Assembly: GCA_963798655.1 (NCBI GenBank)
Contig: CAWCUH010000007.1
Location: 124,001 to 188,000 of the forward strand
Source: CAVSMC01 sp963798655
Lineage (GTDB): Bacteria; Pseudomonadota; Gammaproteobacteria; Burkholderiales; Casimicrobiaceae
Direction of reading: 5' to 3'
DNA: 64,000 bases
The translations under genes and the position numbers were made by a program. The notes under the pieces were generated by a model. That model did not search any database. It worked only from the letters and a program-made list of their open reading frames with translations, and was not told the DNA's origin. The stretch's first letter is position 1, and each line of letters begins with the position of its first letter. Shown here piece after piece: positions 1-7,988 of this stretch.

Positions 1-321
1 GGCGGGATGGCCGCGTATGTAGATGAGGCCGTTGATCGACGAGCAGCCGCCGAGGCCCTTGCCGCGCGGCCAATAGATCCTGCGGCCGTTCATCGTCGGC
101 TCCGGCTCGGTGTAGAAGCCCCAGTTGTACGCCGGGTGGAACATCGTCTTGCCGTAGCCGATCGGCACGTGGATCCAGATGTAGTTGTCCTTCGGCCCGG
201 CTTCGAGCAGCAGCACCGTGTGCCGCCCGTCGGCGCTCAATCGGTCGGCCAGCACGCAGCCCGCAGTGCCTGCGCCGACGACGACGTAGTCGAATTCGAG
301 CGCGGACGTCGCGCGCGTCAT
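1..321 (-). CDS. GMC-family FAD-dependent oxidoreductase, N-terminal part
   Basis: This is the first 107 codons of a glucose-methanol-choline family flavoprotein; the rest lies beyond the left edge. It opens with an ADP-binding fold, VVVGAGTAGCVLADRLS at residues 13-29, followed by LLLEAG. The family signature GRRIYWPRGKGLGGCSSING is visible further in. Such enzymes oxidise alcohols such as choline with FAD; the substrate here cannot be told from the N-terminus. The ATG overlaps the TGA of the upstream alanine dehydrogenase gene as ATGA, so the two are probably co-transcribed and translationally coupled. Confidence 0.9.
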   Translation of the reverse strand, partial: MTRATSALEFDYVVVGAGTAGCVLADRLSADGRHTVLLLEAGPKDNYIWIHVPIGYGKTMFHPAYNWGFYTEPEPTMNGRRIYWPRGKGLGGCSSINGLIYIRGHPA

Positions 322-1433
322 CGCATCACGTGATCGGGCGGGGTGTATTCGTATCCGAGCGCTTCGGCCACCGGCTTGCATGTGACCTTGCCGAACGCGA
401 CGTTGAGGCCATCGCGCAAGTGCAGGTCCGCGGCGAGTGCGCCTTTCCAGCCGTTGGCTGCGATCGCGAGCACGAACGGCAGCGTCGCGTTGTTCAAGGC
501 GAACGTCGACGTGCGCGGGACGCCGCCGGGCATGTTGGCGACGCAGTAATGCGTAACGCCGTCGACGACGTACGTCGGATCGGCGTGCGTCGTCGGCCGC
601 GACGTCTCGAAGCAGCCGCCCTGGTCGATCGCGACGTCGACGATCACCGATCCATGCTTCATCCTGCTCACGAGCTCGCGCGAGACGAGCTTCGGCGCCG
701 ACGCACCGGGAATCAGCACGCCGCCGACGACCAGGTCGGCGGTCGTCACGTGACGCTCGATCGCGTCGTGCGTCGAGAACACGGTGTTGAGCGGCCGTCC
801 GAACTGGCGCCACAGCGCGCGCAGAACCTCGTTGTTGCGGTCGAGCACCCACACTTCGGCGCCCATGCCGAGCGCGATGTGACAGGCGTGCGAGCCGACG
901 ACGCCGCCGCCGAGGATCACGACCTTCGCCGGGTCGACGCCGGGTACGCCCCCCAGCAGTACACCGAGGCCGCCGTGAGGCTTCTCGAGGTAGTAGGCGC
1001 CCGCCTGGATCGCCATGCGCCCGGCGACTTCCGACATCGGCGCGAGCAGCGGCAGTCCGCCGGTCGACGACGTGACCGTTTCGTAGGCGATGCACACGGC
1101 GCCGCTCGCAACGAGATCCTTCGCCTGATCCGGATCCGGCGCGAGATGCAGATACGTGAACAGGATCTGGCCGGGCTGAAGCATCTGCCGCTCGACCGCC
1201 TGCGGCTCCTTCACCTTGACGATCATCTCGGCCCTGGCGAAGACGTCGGCCGCGCTGTCGAGGACCGCGGCCCCCGCTTTGCGGTATGCATCGTCGTCCA
1301 TGCCGATGCCCTGCCCGGCGTTGTGCTGGACGACGACCTCGTGACCGTGCGCGACGAGCTCGCGCACGCTGCCCGGCACAAGACCGACGCGGTTCTCGAG
1401 AACCTTGACTTCCTTCGGGACGCCGATGCGCAT
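318..1433 (-). CDS. ald: Alanine dehydrogenase
   Basis: The enzyme oxidatively deaminates L-alanine to pyruvate and ammonium with NAD+, or runs in reverse. Its 371 residues match the family length. The start MRIGVPKEVK is typical, Lys75 lies in VKVKEP, His96 sits in YLHLAP, and the NAD-binding glycine motif GGGVVG is at 175-180. The gene is coupled (ATGA overlap) to the downstream GMC oxidoreductase gene. The omega-amino acid:pyruvate aminotransferase encoded about 1.5 kb away would produce alanine, which this enzyme could recycle to pyruvate. That pairing is known from taurine catabolic clusters; its use here is inferred. Confidence 0.95.
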   Translation of the reverse strand: MRIGVPKEVKVLENRVGLVPGSVRELVAHGHEVVVQHNAGQGIGMDDDAYRKAGAAVLDSAADVFARAEMIVKVKEPQAVERQMLQPGQILFTYLHLAPDPDQAKDLVASGAVCIAYETVTSSTGGLPLLAPMSEVAGRMAIQAGAYYLEKPHGGLGVLLGGVPGVDPAKVVILGGGVVGSHACHIALGMGAEVWVLDRNNEVLRALWRQFGRPLNTVFSTHDAIERHVTTADLVVGGVLIPGASAPKLVSRELVSRMKHGSVIVDVAIDQGGCFETSRPTTHADPTYVVDGVTHYCVANMPGGVPRTSTFALNNATLPFVLAIAANGWKGALAADLHLRDGLNVAFGKVTCKPVAEALGYEYTPPDHVMR

Positions 1434-1481
1434 GAAACCCTCCGCGGTAGTCGTGGCCGCGACGTTACCGCAAACGAGAAT

Positions 1482-1535
1482 GAAATAGGGGACAGACCAC
1501 GTTTTCCGCGGAAAACGTGGTCTGTCCCCTATTTC
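1482..1535. repeat. Perfect 54-bp palindrome (family C, GGGGACAGACC type)
   Basis: Two 27-base arms are exact reverse complements with no spacer; the left arm begins GAAATAGGGGACAGACC. The palindrome ends one base before the stop codon of the binding-protein gene on the minus strand, so its transcript would end in a long hairpin between that gene and ald. It resembles REP-type elements of Proteobacteria but differs from families A and B of this window. No gene overlaps it. It could act as a transcript stabiliser or terminator, or be only a mobile repeat. Confidence 0.9.
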
Positions 1536-2669
1536 CTAGCGCAGGATCTTCTGGTCGCGTCCGATCACGGTCAGGTCGACGAAGCGCGAGCCGTTGTGGT
1601 CGGCCGGGGTATAGGTGACGGTGAAGCCGCCGACGTCGTATTCGCGCATCGTTTCCAGCGCGGAAATGAAGCTTTCACGGGTCGGCTCGCGGCCGGCTCG
1701 GCGCAGGCCCTCGACGAACACGCGCGCCGCGATGTAACCCTCGAGGCTGCCGAACGCGAAGTCCTCGGCCCCCGCTGCGCTCAGGTGCTTCTGGTAGTCG
1801 CGCACGATCGGCGAGCCGACGTTCCATGGGTAGGGCACCACCTGCGAGATGCCGACGCCGCGTCCGGTTTCGCCGAGCTCGGCGGCGAGCGCGCGGCTGC
1901 CGACGAACGACACGTTCATGAACTGCGGATGCGAGCCGACCGTCTTCATTTCCTTGATGAACGCCGCGCATGACTTGTACGCCGAGATCATCACGACGGC
2001 CTGCGGGTCGGCCTTCGCGATCGCCTGCACGGCGGAGCCGACCTCGACGGTGTTGCGCTCCACGGTTCCCGTCGCCAGCACCGTCATCTTGCGCTTGTTC
2101 ATCGCGCGCTCGACGCCGGTGAGCCCCGCCTTGCCGTACGAATCGTTCTGGTAGAACACGGCGATCCGGTTGATGCTCAACCGCGACAGCAGCTCGACGA
2201 TCGCGTCGGTCTCGGCGAAATAGCTCGCGCGCACGTTGAAGATGTAGCGATTGAACGGCTGGCGGAGCAGCTCGGCGCCGGTGAACGCCCCTACGAACGG
2301 CACCTGCGCCTCGGTGAAGATCGGCTTCGCCGCCTCGGACGTCGGCGTGCCGACGTAGCCGAGCAGCGCGAACACGCCATCTTCGATCAGCTTTTTCGTA
2401 TTCGCGGCCGCGCGCGTCCCCTCGTAGCCGTCGTCGAGCGACTTCAGCACCAGCTTGCGGCCGTTGACGCCGCCGTTGCGGTTCACGGCGTCGAAGTACG
2501 CCTGGATGCCCTTGCGCATCTCCATGCCGAGCTCCTGCGCGGGCCCGGAGAACGCGGCTGACTGGCCGACGAGCACCGTTCCGGCGGCGATGCCGGTTTC
2601 GGCGCCCGCGGCCGCAGCGGCAAGCAGGGTCACCGTCAGCAGCGCGGCAAGCGAAAGCGAACGTTTCAT
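1536..2669 (-). CDS. Branched-chain amino acid-type ABC transporter substrate-binding protein
   Basis: This is a periplasmic solute receptor of the LivK/type I binding-protein family, 377 residues including a signal peptide of about 23 residues (MKRSLSLAALL...AAAAAGAE). The mature start runs GTVLVGQSAAFSGPAQELG, the usual opening of these proteins. Later landmarks are NGGVNGRK, LIEDGVFALLGYVGTPTS and FYQNDSYGKAGL. No permease or ATPase gene is adjacent, so it is an orphan receptor, and the ligand (amino acid, amide or aromatic acid) cannot be predicted. A perfect palindrome begins directly after its stop codon. Confidence 0.9.
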   Translation of the reverse strand: MKRSLSLAALLTVTLLAAAAAGAETGIAAGTVLVGQSAAFSGPAQELGMEMRKGIQAYFDAVNRNGGVNGRKLVLKSLDDGYEGTRAAANTKKLIEDGVFALLGYVGTPTSEAAKPIFTEAQVPFVGAFTGAELLRQPFNRYIFNVRASYFAETDAIVELLSRLSINRIAVFYQNDSYGKAGLTGVERAMNKRKMTVLATGTVERNTVEVGSAVQAIAKADPQAVVMISAYKSCAAFIKEMKTVGSHPQFMNVSFVGSRALAAELGETGRGVGISQVVPYPWNVGSPIVRDYQKHLSAAGAEDFAFGSLEGYIAARVFVEGLRRAGREPTRESFISALETMREYDVGGFTVTYTPADHNGSRFVDLTVIGRDQKILR

Positions 2670-2932
2670 CGCAATCCGGTCGTCGATAAGGGTGGGGTGA
2701 TGCTAGCAACAAGCGGGCCCGCGTCCTCACTACCGCAAGTCCCTGTATCACAGACATTTTTGCAGACGCCCGCAATGAGCGTTGCCGCGTTTCGTTACGC
2801 CCGCCGTATCGGCACGCCGCGCGTCGTCAGTCGGCCGTCCCGTGACGGGCGGCCGCCGGCAATGGCTTATGATCCAGGATTACGATTCGCGCGCCTGCCC
2901 GACGCGGCACGCGAGCCACACGAGGAGACGCC
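2670..2932. other. Divergent intergenic region, no gene seen
   Basis: These 263 bases separate the binding-protein gene (minus) from the aminotransferase gene (plus) and must hold both promoters. I see no clear -35/-10 pair and no repeat copy. The only clear signal is a GAGGAG ribosome-binding site just before the ATG at 2933. Confidence 0.6.
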
Positions 2933-4279
2933 ATGGGTCACGCCGAGCTCACGCTGCACGATGCAGCCGCCACGAAAACGATTTCGATGGACGAGTACTG
3001 GATGCCGTTCACGCCGAACCGCGACTTCAAGAACGACCCGAAGATGGTCGTGCGCGCCGAGGGCGTGCATCTGTGGAACGAGCGCGGCGGCAGGCTGATC
3101 GACGGCTCTTCGGGCCTGTTCTGCGTCAACGCGGGGCACGGTCGCAAGGAGATCGCCGACGCGGTCTCCGCTCAGCTGCGCGAGCTCGACTTCGTCGCTC
3201 CGTTCACGCGCGGGCATCCGAAGCAGTTCGAGCTCGCGACACGCGTCGCCGAGCTCACGCCGGGCGATCTCAACCGGATCTTCTTCGTCAACTCCGGCTC
3301 CGAGGCGGTCGACAGCGCGATGAAGGTCGCGCTTGCGTACCACCAGGCGCGCGGGCAGGCCGGCCGCACGATGTTCGTCTCGCGCGAGCGCGCCTACCAC
3401 GGCGTCAACTTCGGCGGCGTCGCGCTGTCGGGAATCATCAACAACCGTCGCCGCTACGGCCCCGGCATCGCGGGCGTCGTGCACATGCGGCATACGCAGC
3501 TGCCGGAGAATCTTTTCGTCCGCGGCCAACCGGAACAAGGCGCAGAGCTCGCCGACGACCTCGCGCGCTTCGTGAACCTCTACGGCGCCGAGAACATCGC
3601 CGCCTGCTTCGTCGAGCCGATCGCGGGCTCGACCGGCTGCCTGGTGCCGCCGAAGGGCTACCTGAACCGGCTGCGCGAGATCTGCGACGCGCACGGCATC
3701 CTGCTCGTGTTCGACGAGGTGATCTGCGGCTTCGGGCGCACCGGCTCGGCGTTCGCCGCGCAGAGCTTCGGCGTCACGCCCGACATCATGACGATGGCGA
3801 AGGGCATCACCAACGCCGCGCAACCGATGGGCGCCGTCGCGGTGAGCGAGCGCGTGCACGACGCGATCATGGGCGCGGCAGCCGACGGCGCGATCGAGTT
3901 CTTCCATGGCTACACGTACTCGGGCCATCCGGCCGCGTGCGCCGCCGGCCTTGCGACGCTCGACATCTACCGCAGGGAAGGCCTGTTCGAGCGCGCGCGC
4001 GAGCTCTCACCGTACTTCCTCGACGCGCTGTTCGCGCTGCGTTACGCGTCGCCGCTCATCACCGACATCCGCGGCTACGGCATGTTCGCCACCATCGACG
4101 TCAAGTCGGACGGCATGCCCGGACGTCGCGGCCACGCGCTGCAGAAGAAGCTCTTCGACAATGGTCTCCACATCAAGGCGACCGGCGATTCGGTGCTCGT
4201 CGCACCGCCGCTGATCTCCGAGCGCTCGCACGTCGACGCCATCGCGGACATCTTGCGCAAGACGCTCGCGACGCTCTAG
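2933..4279 (+). CDS. Class III omega-amino acid--pyruvate aminotransferase (possible taurine--pyruvate aminotransferase)
   Basis: This PLP enzyme moves the amino group of an omega-amino acid or amine to pyruvate, giving alanine and an aldehyde. The 448 residues show the fold-type I landmarks: MDEYWMPFTPNRDF near the start, FFVNSGSEAVDSAMK (118-131), the cofactor-binding Asp261 in LVFDEVICGFGRTG, and the PLP lysine Lys290 in TMAKGITNAAQPMG. The N-terminus resembles beta-alanine:pyruvate aminotransferase, but TauABC genes follow directly and ald lies nearby, so taurine is a plausible substrate. The leader CGAGGAGACGCC before the ATG is identical to that of tauA. Confidence 0.85.
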   Translation: MGHAELTLHDAAATKTISMDEYWMPFTPNRDFKNDPKMVVRAEGVHLWNERGGRLIDGSSGLFCVNAGHGRKEIADAVSAQLRELDFVAPFTRGHPKQFELATRVAELTPGDLNRIFFVNSGSEAVDSAMKVALAYHQARGQAGRTMFVSRERAYHGVNFGGVALSGIINNRRRYGPGIAGVVHMRHTQLPENLFVRGQPEQGAELADDLARFVNLYGAENIAACFVEPIAGSTGCLVPPKGYLNRLREICDAHGILLVFDEVICGFGRTGSAFAAQSFGVTPDIMTMAKGITNAAQPMGAVAVSERVHDAIMGAAADGAIEFFHGYTYSGHPAACAAGLATLDIYRREGLFERARELSPYFLDALFALRYASPLITDIRGYGMFATIDVKSDGMPGRRGHALQKKLFDNGLHIKATGDSVLVAPPLISERSHVDAIADILRKTLATL

Positions 4280-4300
4280 CATCCCGCACTCGGCTCGCGT

Positions 4301-4318
4301 CGCGCCGACAACGGCGCG
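4301..4318 (+). other. Small hairpin between aminotransferase gene and tauA
   Basis: CGCGCCG-ACAA-CGGCGCG can form a perfect 7-bp G+C stem in the 83-base spacer. No T-run follows, so it is not an intrinsic terminator. A stem just upstream of a binding-protein gene could protect or define the 5' end of a processed tauA message; this is inference. Confidence 0.5.
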
Positions 4319-4362
4319 GCGCGGCCGCATCCTGCTCTACCGCCCATCAACGAGGAGACGCC

Positions 4363-5361
4363 ATGAAAGCGTTGTTCACCGGACTCGCGCTCGCCCTCGC
4401 GGTCGCCGCGCCGGCGCTCGCGCAGCAGAAGGAAGTCACGATCGCGTATCAGGACATGCTCGATCCGTACCGGGTCTCGCAGGACGCAAAGGACCTCGAG
4501 AAGGCGACCGGCTACAAGATCAACTGGAAGCAGTTCGGCGGTGGCGGCGAAGTCATCAAGGCGATGGCATCGGGCGCCGTGGAGATCGGCGAGGTCGGTT
4601 CGGCGGGCATCGCGGCCGCGGTGTCGCGTGGCGAGCCGATGGAGCTGTTCTGGATCCTCGACGACATCGGTGCGGCCGAGACGCTGGTCGCACGCAATGG
4701 CTCCGGCATCAACAGCGTGAAGGACCTCAAGGGCAAGAAGATCGCGGTGCCCTTCAACTCGACGACGCACTTTCACTTGATGGTCGCGCTCGATCAGGCG
4801 GGCATCAACCCCAAGGACGTGCAGATCCTCAACATGCGGCCGCCGGAAGTCGCCGCGGCGTGGGCGCGCGGCGACATCGACGCGACCTGGATCTGGAATC
4901 CGGTGCTCGCGCAGGTCAAGCAGAACGGCAAGGTCATCATGACGTCCGGCCAGGTGTCGGAGTCCACCGGCAAGGCTACCTTCGACGGCTACGTCGTGAA
5001 CAAGAATTGGGCCAAGGATCACAACGACTTCATGGTGAAGTTCGTCAAGGTGCTCGCCGCCGCCGACGAAAGGTACCGCGCGAACAAGGCGAAATGGACG
5101 AAGGATTCGCCGGAAGTGAAGGCGGTCGCGAAGTGGTCGGGCGCGAAACCCGAGGACGTTCCCGAGGGGATGGCGCTCTATCGCTTCCCGACGCTCGCCG
5201 AGCAGAACAGCAAGTGGCTTTACGGCGGCGGCAACAGCATTGCGGCCAAGGCGCTGAAGGCGACCGCGGAGTTCCAGAAATCGCAGAACCAGATCGAGAA
5301 AACGCTGCCCGACTACTCGGTCGCGGTCACTCCGAAGTACGTGCAGGGAGCGATGAAATGA
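4363..5361 (+). CDS. tauA: Taurine ABC transporter, periplasmic binding protein
   Basis: This is the periplasmic receptor that delivers sulfonates, probably taurine, to TauBC. It has 332 residues with a signal peptide cut near ALAQQ. TauA-like features are VTIAYQDMLDPYRVSQDAK at the mature N-terminus, KKIAVPFNSTTHFHLMVAL, and RPPEVAAAWARGDIDATWIW in the middle. The start is fixed by the GAGGAG site and by the signal peptide; an in-frame extension upstream has no such support. It follows the aminotransferase gene and precedes tauB, with a hairpin in each spacer. Confidence 0.92.
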   Translation: MKALFTGLALALAVAAPALAQQKEVTIAYQDMLDPYRVSQDAKDLEKATGYKINWKQFGGGGEVIKAMASGAVEIGEVGSAGIAAAVSRGEPMELFWILDDIGAAETLVARNGSGINSVKDLKGKKIAVPFNSTTHFHLMVALDQAGINPKDVQILNMRPPEVAAAWARGDIDATWIWNPVLAQVKQNGKVIMTSGQVSESTGKATFDGYVVNKNWAKDHNDFMVKFVKVLAAADERYRANKAKWTKDSPEVKAVAKWSGAKPEDVPEGMALYRFPTLAEQNSKWLYGGGNSIAAKALKATAEFQKSQNQIEKTLPDYSVAVTPKYVQGAMK

Positions 5362-5484
5362 CCCTTCCGTCCAAGGGCGCGGGGCTTTAGCCGAAGCGCG
5401 ATTGCCTACGCGCGCGTCATCTTCGCACGACTGATAAGCTGCGCAGGCCCGGGATCCGGTGTCTTTCCACCGCGCTCGTTGCAA

Positions 5485-5517
5485 CGACACTGGGTTCCCG
5501 CCCTCGCGGGAACGACG
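5485..5517 (+). repeat. Family B palindromic repeat, copy 1
   Basis: CGACACTGGGTTCCCGC...GCGGGAACGACG with hairpin GTTCCCGC/GCGGGAAC (5494-5513) lies between tauA and tauB, 10 bases before the tauB start. The same element recurs near 49.9, 58.0, 59.9, 61.6 and 61.9 kb. In mRNA the stem would separate the receptor message from the transporter message. Confidence 0.9.
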
Positions 5518-5526
5518 CAGCTTCTC

Positions 5527-6327
5527 GTGAGCAAGCTCGAAGTCCGCCACCTCTCCGTCCACTACGCCGGTCGCGCGGGACAGCAGACGCACGCGCTCGC
5601 CGACATCAACCTCGGGCTCGACCCGGGCGATTTCGTCGTCGCGCTCGGCGCGTCGGGTTGCGGAAAGACGACGCTGCTGTCGTGCATCGCCGGATTCATG
5701 CAGCCGTCGGAGGGCGAAATCGTTCTCGACGGCAAGCCGGTCCTCGGGCCCGGGGCCGAGCGCGGCGTCGTGTTCCAGAAGCACGCGCTGATGCCGTGGC
5801 TGTCGGTCGCGCAGAACGTCGAGTTCGGCCTGCGCATGCGCGGCGTCGATCGCGCGGAACGCCGAAAGATCGCGCTCGACAAGCTCGCGCACGTCGGTCT
5901 CACCAAGTTCGCCGACTATCCGATCTACCAGATCTCGGGCGGCATGCAGCAGCGTGTCGGACTCGCCCGTGCGCTCGCAAGCGATCCCGAAGTGATGCTG
6001 ATGGACGAGCCCCTCGGCGCGCTCGACGCGCTGACGCGCGAGCAGCTGCAGGAGCTGATCCTGCTGCTGTGGCATGAGTCGCGCAAGATGTTCTTCTTCA
6101 TCACGCACAGCGTCGAGGAAGCTTTGTTCCTCGCGACCGAGCTGATCGTGATGACGCCGTCGCCGGGACGCATCGCGCACCGCTACAAGCTCGACTTCGG
6201 TCGCCGCTTCATCGAGTCGCGCGATGCGCGCGCCGTCAAGGCCGACCCGGAGTTCATCCGGCTGCGCGAGGAGATCGTGCGGCTGATCCATGCGTCGGCG
6301 CCGCGTCTCGATTCGCTCGCCGCATGA
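5527..6327 (+). CDS. tauB: Taurine ABC transporter, ATP-binding protein
   Basis: The ATPase of the TauABC importer has 266 residues from the GTG at 5527. That start is preferred because the upstream in-frame codons are only the family B repeat. Walker A is GASGCGKTT (41-49), the Q-loop region reads GVVFQKHALMPWL, the ABC signature is ISGGMQQRVGLARALA and Walker B is VMLMDEPLGALDA, followed by the switch histidine in FFITHSVEEAL. The stop overlaps the tauC start (ATGA). Confidence 0.93.
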   Translation: MSKLEVRHLSVHYAGRAGQQTHALADINLGLDPGDFVVALGASGCGKTTLLSCIAGFMQPSEGEIVLDGKPVLGPGAERGVVFQKHALMPWLSVAQNVEFGLRMRGVDRAERRKIALDKLAHVGLTKFADYPIYQISGGMQQRVGLARALASDPEVMLMDEPLGALDALTREQLQELILLLWHESRKMFFFITHSVEEALFLATELIVMTPSPGRIAHRYKLDFGRRFIESRDARAVKADPEFIRLREEIVRLIHASAPRLDSLAA

Positions 6328-7211
6328 ATTCGCCGGAGCCGCTCGCCAATCCGCCGGCGCAGCCGCACGTCGACGCGCCGGCCGCGGCTTCCGCTGCGCC
6401 GGGGCGGCCGCCGAAAGCCGTCACTGGATACAGCCTGCCCGGCGAAGGCCGGAGCACGCTAATCAGCGTCGTCACCGTCCTTGCGCTGTTCGCGCTGTGG
6501 TGGATCGTGACGCACATGGGATGGATCCGCGACATCTTCCTGCCGACGCCCGAGCGGATCATCACGAGCTTCGCCGACGCGTGGATCGGCGACATCCAGG
6601 GCGGCAAGCCGCTGTGGGAGCACTTGTGGTGGAGCCTCGTCCGCGTGTTCGCGGCGTTCGTTTTCGCCGTGATCACGGCGATTCCCGTCGGCATCGGGAT
6701 GGGCGTGTCGCGCATCGTGCGCGGCATTTTCGACCCACCGATCGAGTTCTACCGCCCGCTGCCGCCGCTCGCGTACCTGCCGCTGATCGTCATCTGGTTC
6801 GGCATCGAGGAGACGGCGAAGATCATCCTGATCTATCTCGCGTGCTTCGCGCCGCTCGCGATGGCCGCGCGCGCCGGCGTGCGCGGCGTGATGATCGAGC
6901 AGATCAATGCCGCCTATTCGATGGGCGCGTCGAAGTGGCAGGTGATCCGCTACGTGGTCATTCCTGCCGCGATGCCCGAGATCTTCACCGGCATGCGCAT
7001 CGCCATCGGCTTCGGATGGACGACGCTGGTCGCGGCGGAAATGGTCGCGGCGACCGTCGGGCTCGGTCAGATGGTGCTGAACGCGTCGAACTTCCTGCGC
7101 ACCGACGTCGTGATCATGGGGATCATCGTGATCGGCGGCGTTGCATACGCGTTCGACCTGCTGATGCGTTATGTCGAGCGCGTCGTCGTCCCGTGGAAGG
7201 GAAAGGTCTGA
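6324..7211 (+). CDS. tauC: Taurine ABC transporter, permease
   Basis: This inner-membrane permease of the TauABC importer has 295 residues. About 45 residues of Ala/Pro-rich cytoplasmic N-terminus precede the first membrane helix (LISVVTVLALFALWWIV). The conserved EAA-type loop is AAYSMGASKWQVIRYVVIPA, which contacts TauB. About six membrane helices are visible. Translation is coupled to tauB. The gene converges with the DUF4124 gene, leaving six bases between the stop codons. Confidence 0.93.
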   Translation: MNSPEPLANPPAQPHVDAPAAASAAPGRPPKAVTGYSLPGEGRSTLISVVTVLALFALWWIVTHMGWIRDIFLPTPERIITSFADAWIGDIQGGKPLWEHLWWSLVRVFAAFVFAVITAIPVGIGMGVSRIVRGIFDPPIEFYRPLPPLAYLPLIVIWFGIEETAKIILIYLACFAPLAMAARAGVRGVMIEQINAAYSMGASKWQVIRYVVIPAAMPEIFTGMRIAIGFGWTTLVAAEMVAATVGLGQMVLNASNFLRTDVVIMGIIVIGGVAYAFDLLMRYVERVVVPWKGKV

Positions 7212-7217
7212 CGCATC

Positions 7218-7838
7218 TCAGCCGCGCGCAGCGCGGCGTGGCATCCGCGTGGCGAAGGGCATTGGCGGTCCACCGCCGCTGTGATGTCCGCCGCTGCGAT
7301 GTGCACCGTTGTGCTGTGCGCCGTGGAATCCGTGCGAGCGACGACGTCCGTTCGCGCCGTCGATGACGACGACGCCGGCCGGCACGCCGACGTACGGCCA
7401 GCACCCGATCCAGGCCGGATCGCAACCATACGGGCCGAACGCGGCCGTTTGCGGTGGTTCGTCCGCCGCATACGACACGAGCGGCGGCGGCGCACCCATG
7501 CCGAAGCGCACCGGCGGCGCCGCAATCGTCGGGTACACGACGTCGGGCGGCGGACCGTTGACGCTCGCCCGCACCTGCTGCTCGAGCTGGCGCACACGCT
7601 CGGCAAGCGCCTGAACCTGCGCTTCGCGGGCCGCGTCGCGCGCGCGCTCGTTCGCCGCCTTTTCGGCGGCCGTCGGCTTGACGACGTTGGTGACCCGCGC
7701 CCCGTCGGGCGGCGGCACGTTGCTCACCGTGACGTTGCCGGCGCGGTCCACCCATGTGAAGACGTCGCTCGACGCGGCCGGCGCGGCAAGCGCGCAGGCG
7801 GCGAACGACACGACGACGACTAAACGACGACCATCCAT
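7218..7838 (-). CDS. Exported DUF4124-domain protein
   Basis: The protein has 206 residues with a signal peptide (MDGRRLVVVVSFAACALAAP...). It is followed by the short DUF4124 module, DVFTWVDRAGNVTVSNVPPP, common in beta- and gammaproteobacterial envelope proteins. A helical, probably coiled-coil segment comes next (roughly 55-90, ERVRQLEQQV), and the tail is low-complexity and rich in Gly, His and Arg. No enzymatic function is known for the family. The ATG at 7838 puts the signal peptide at the true N-terminus. Confidence 0.75.
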   Translation of the reverse strand: MDGRRLVVVVSFAACALAAPAASSDVFTWVDRAGNVTVSNVPPPDGARVTNVVKPTAAEKAANERARDAAREAQVQALAERVRQLEQQVRASVNGPPPDVVYPTIAAPPVRFGMGAPPPLVSYAADEPPQTAAFGPYGCDPAWIGCWPYVGVPAGVVVIDGANGRRRSHGFHGAQHNGAHRSGGHHSGGGPPMPFATRMPRRAARG

Positions 7839-7988
7839 GGCAGCTGCTCCGCGAAGCATTGCAACCATTCTAGGAGCGGAACCGCGTTTGCGACAGCCGC
7901 GGTGTCGCTGATCCGCCGCACGTGACCTTCCGTCGCCCATCCATCGGGCGGATTTGACATCGATAACGCGGCTTGCCACGCTGCCAGC

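Noticed and set aside
5494..5513. Intrinsic terminator between tauA and tauB
   Set aside because: The hairpin is a family B repeat without a T-run and tauB is on the same strand in a continuous operon; it is listed as a repeat only.
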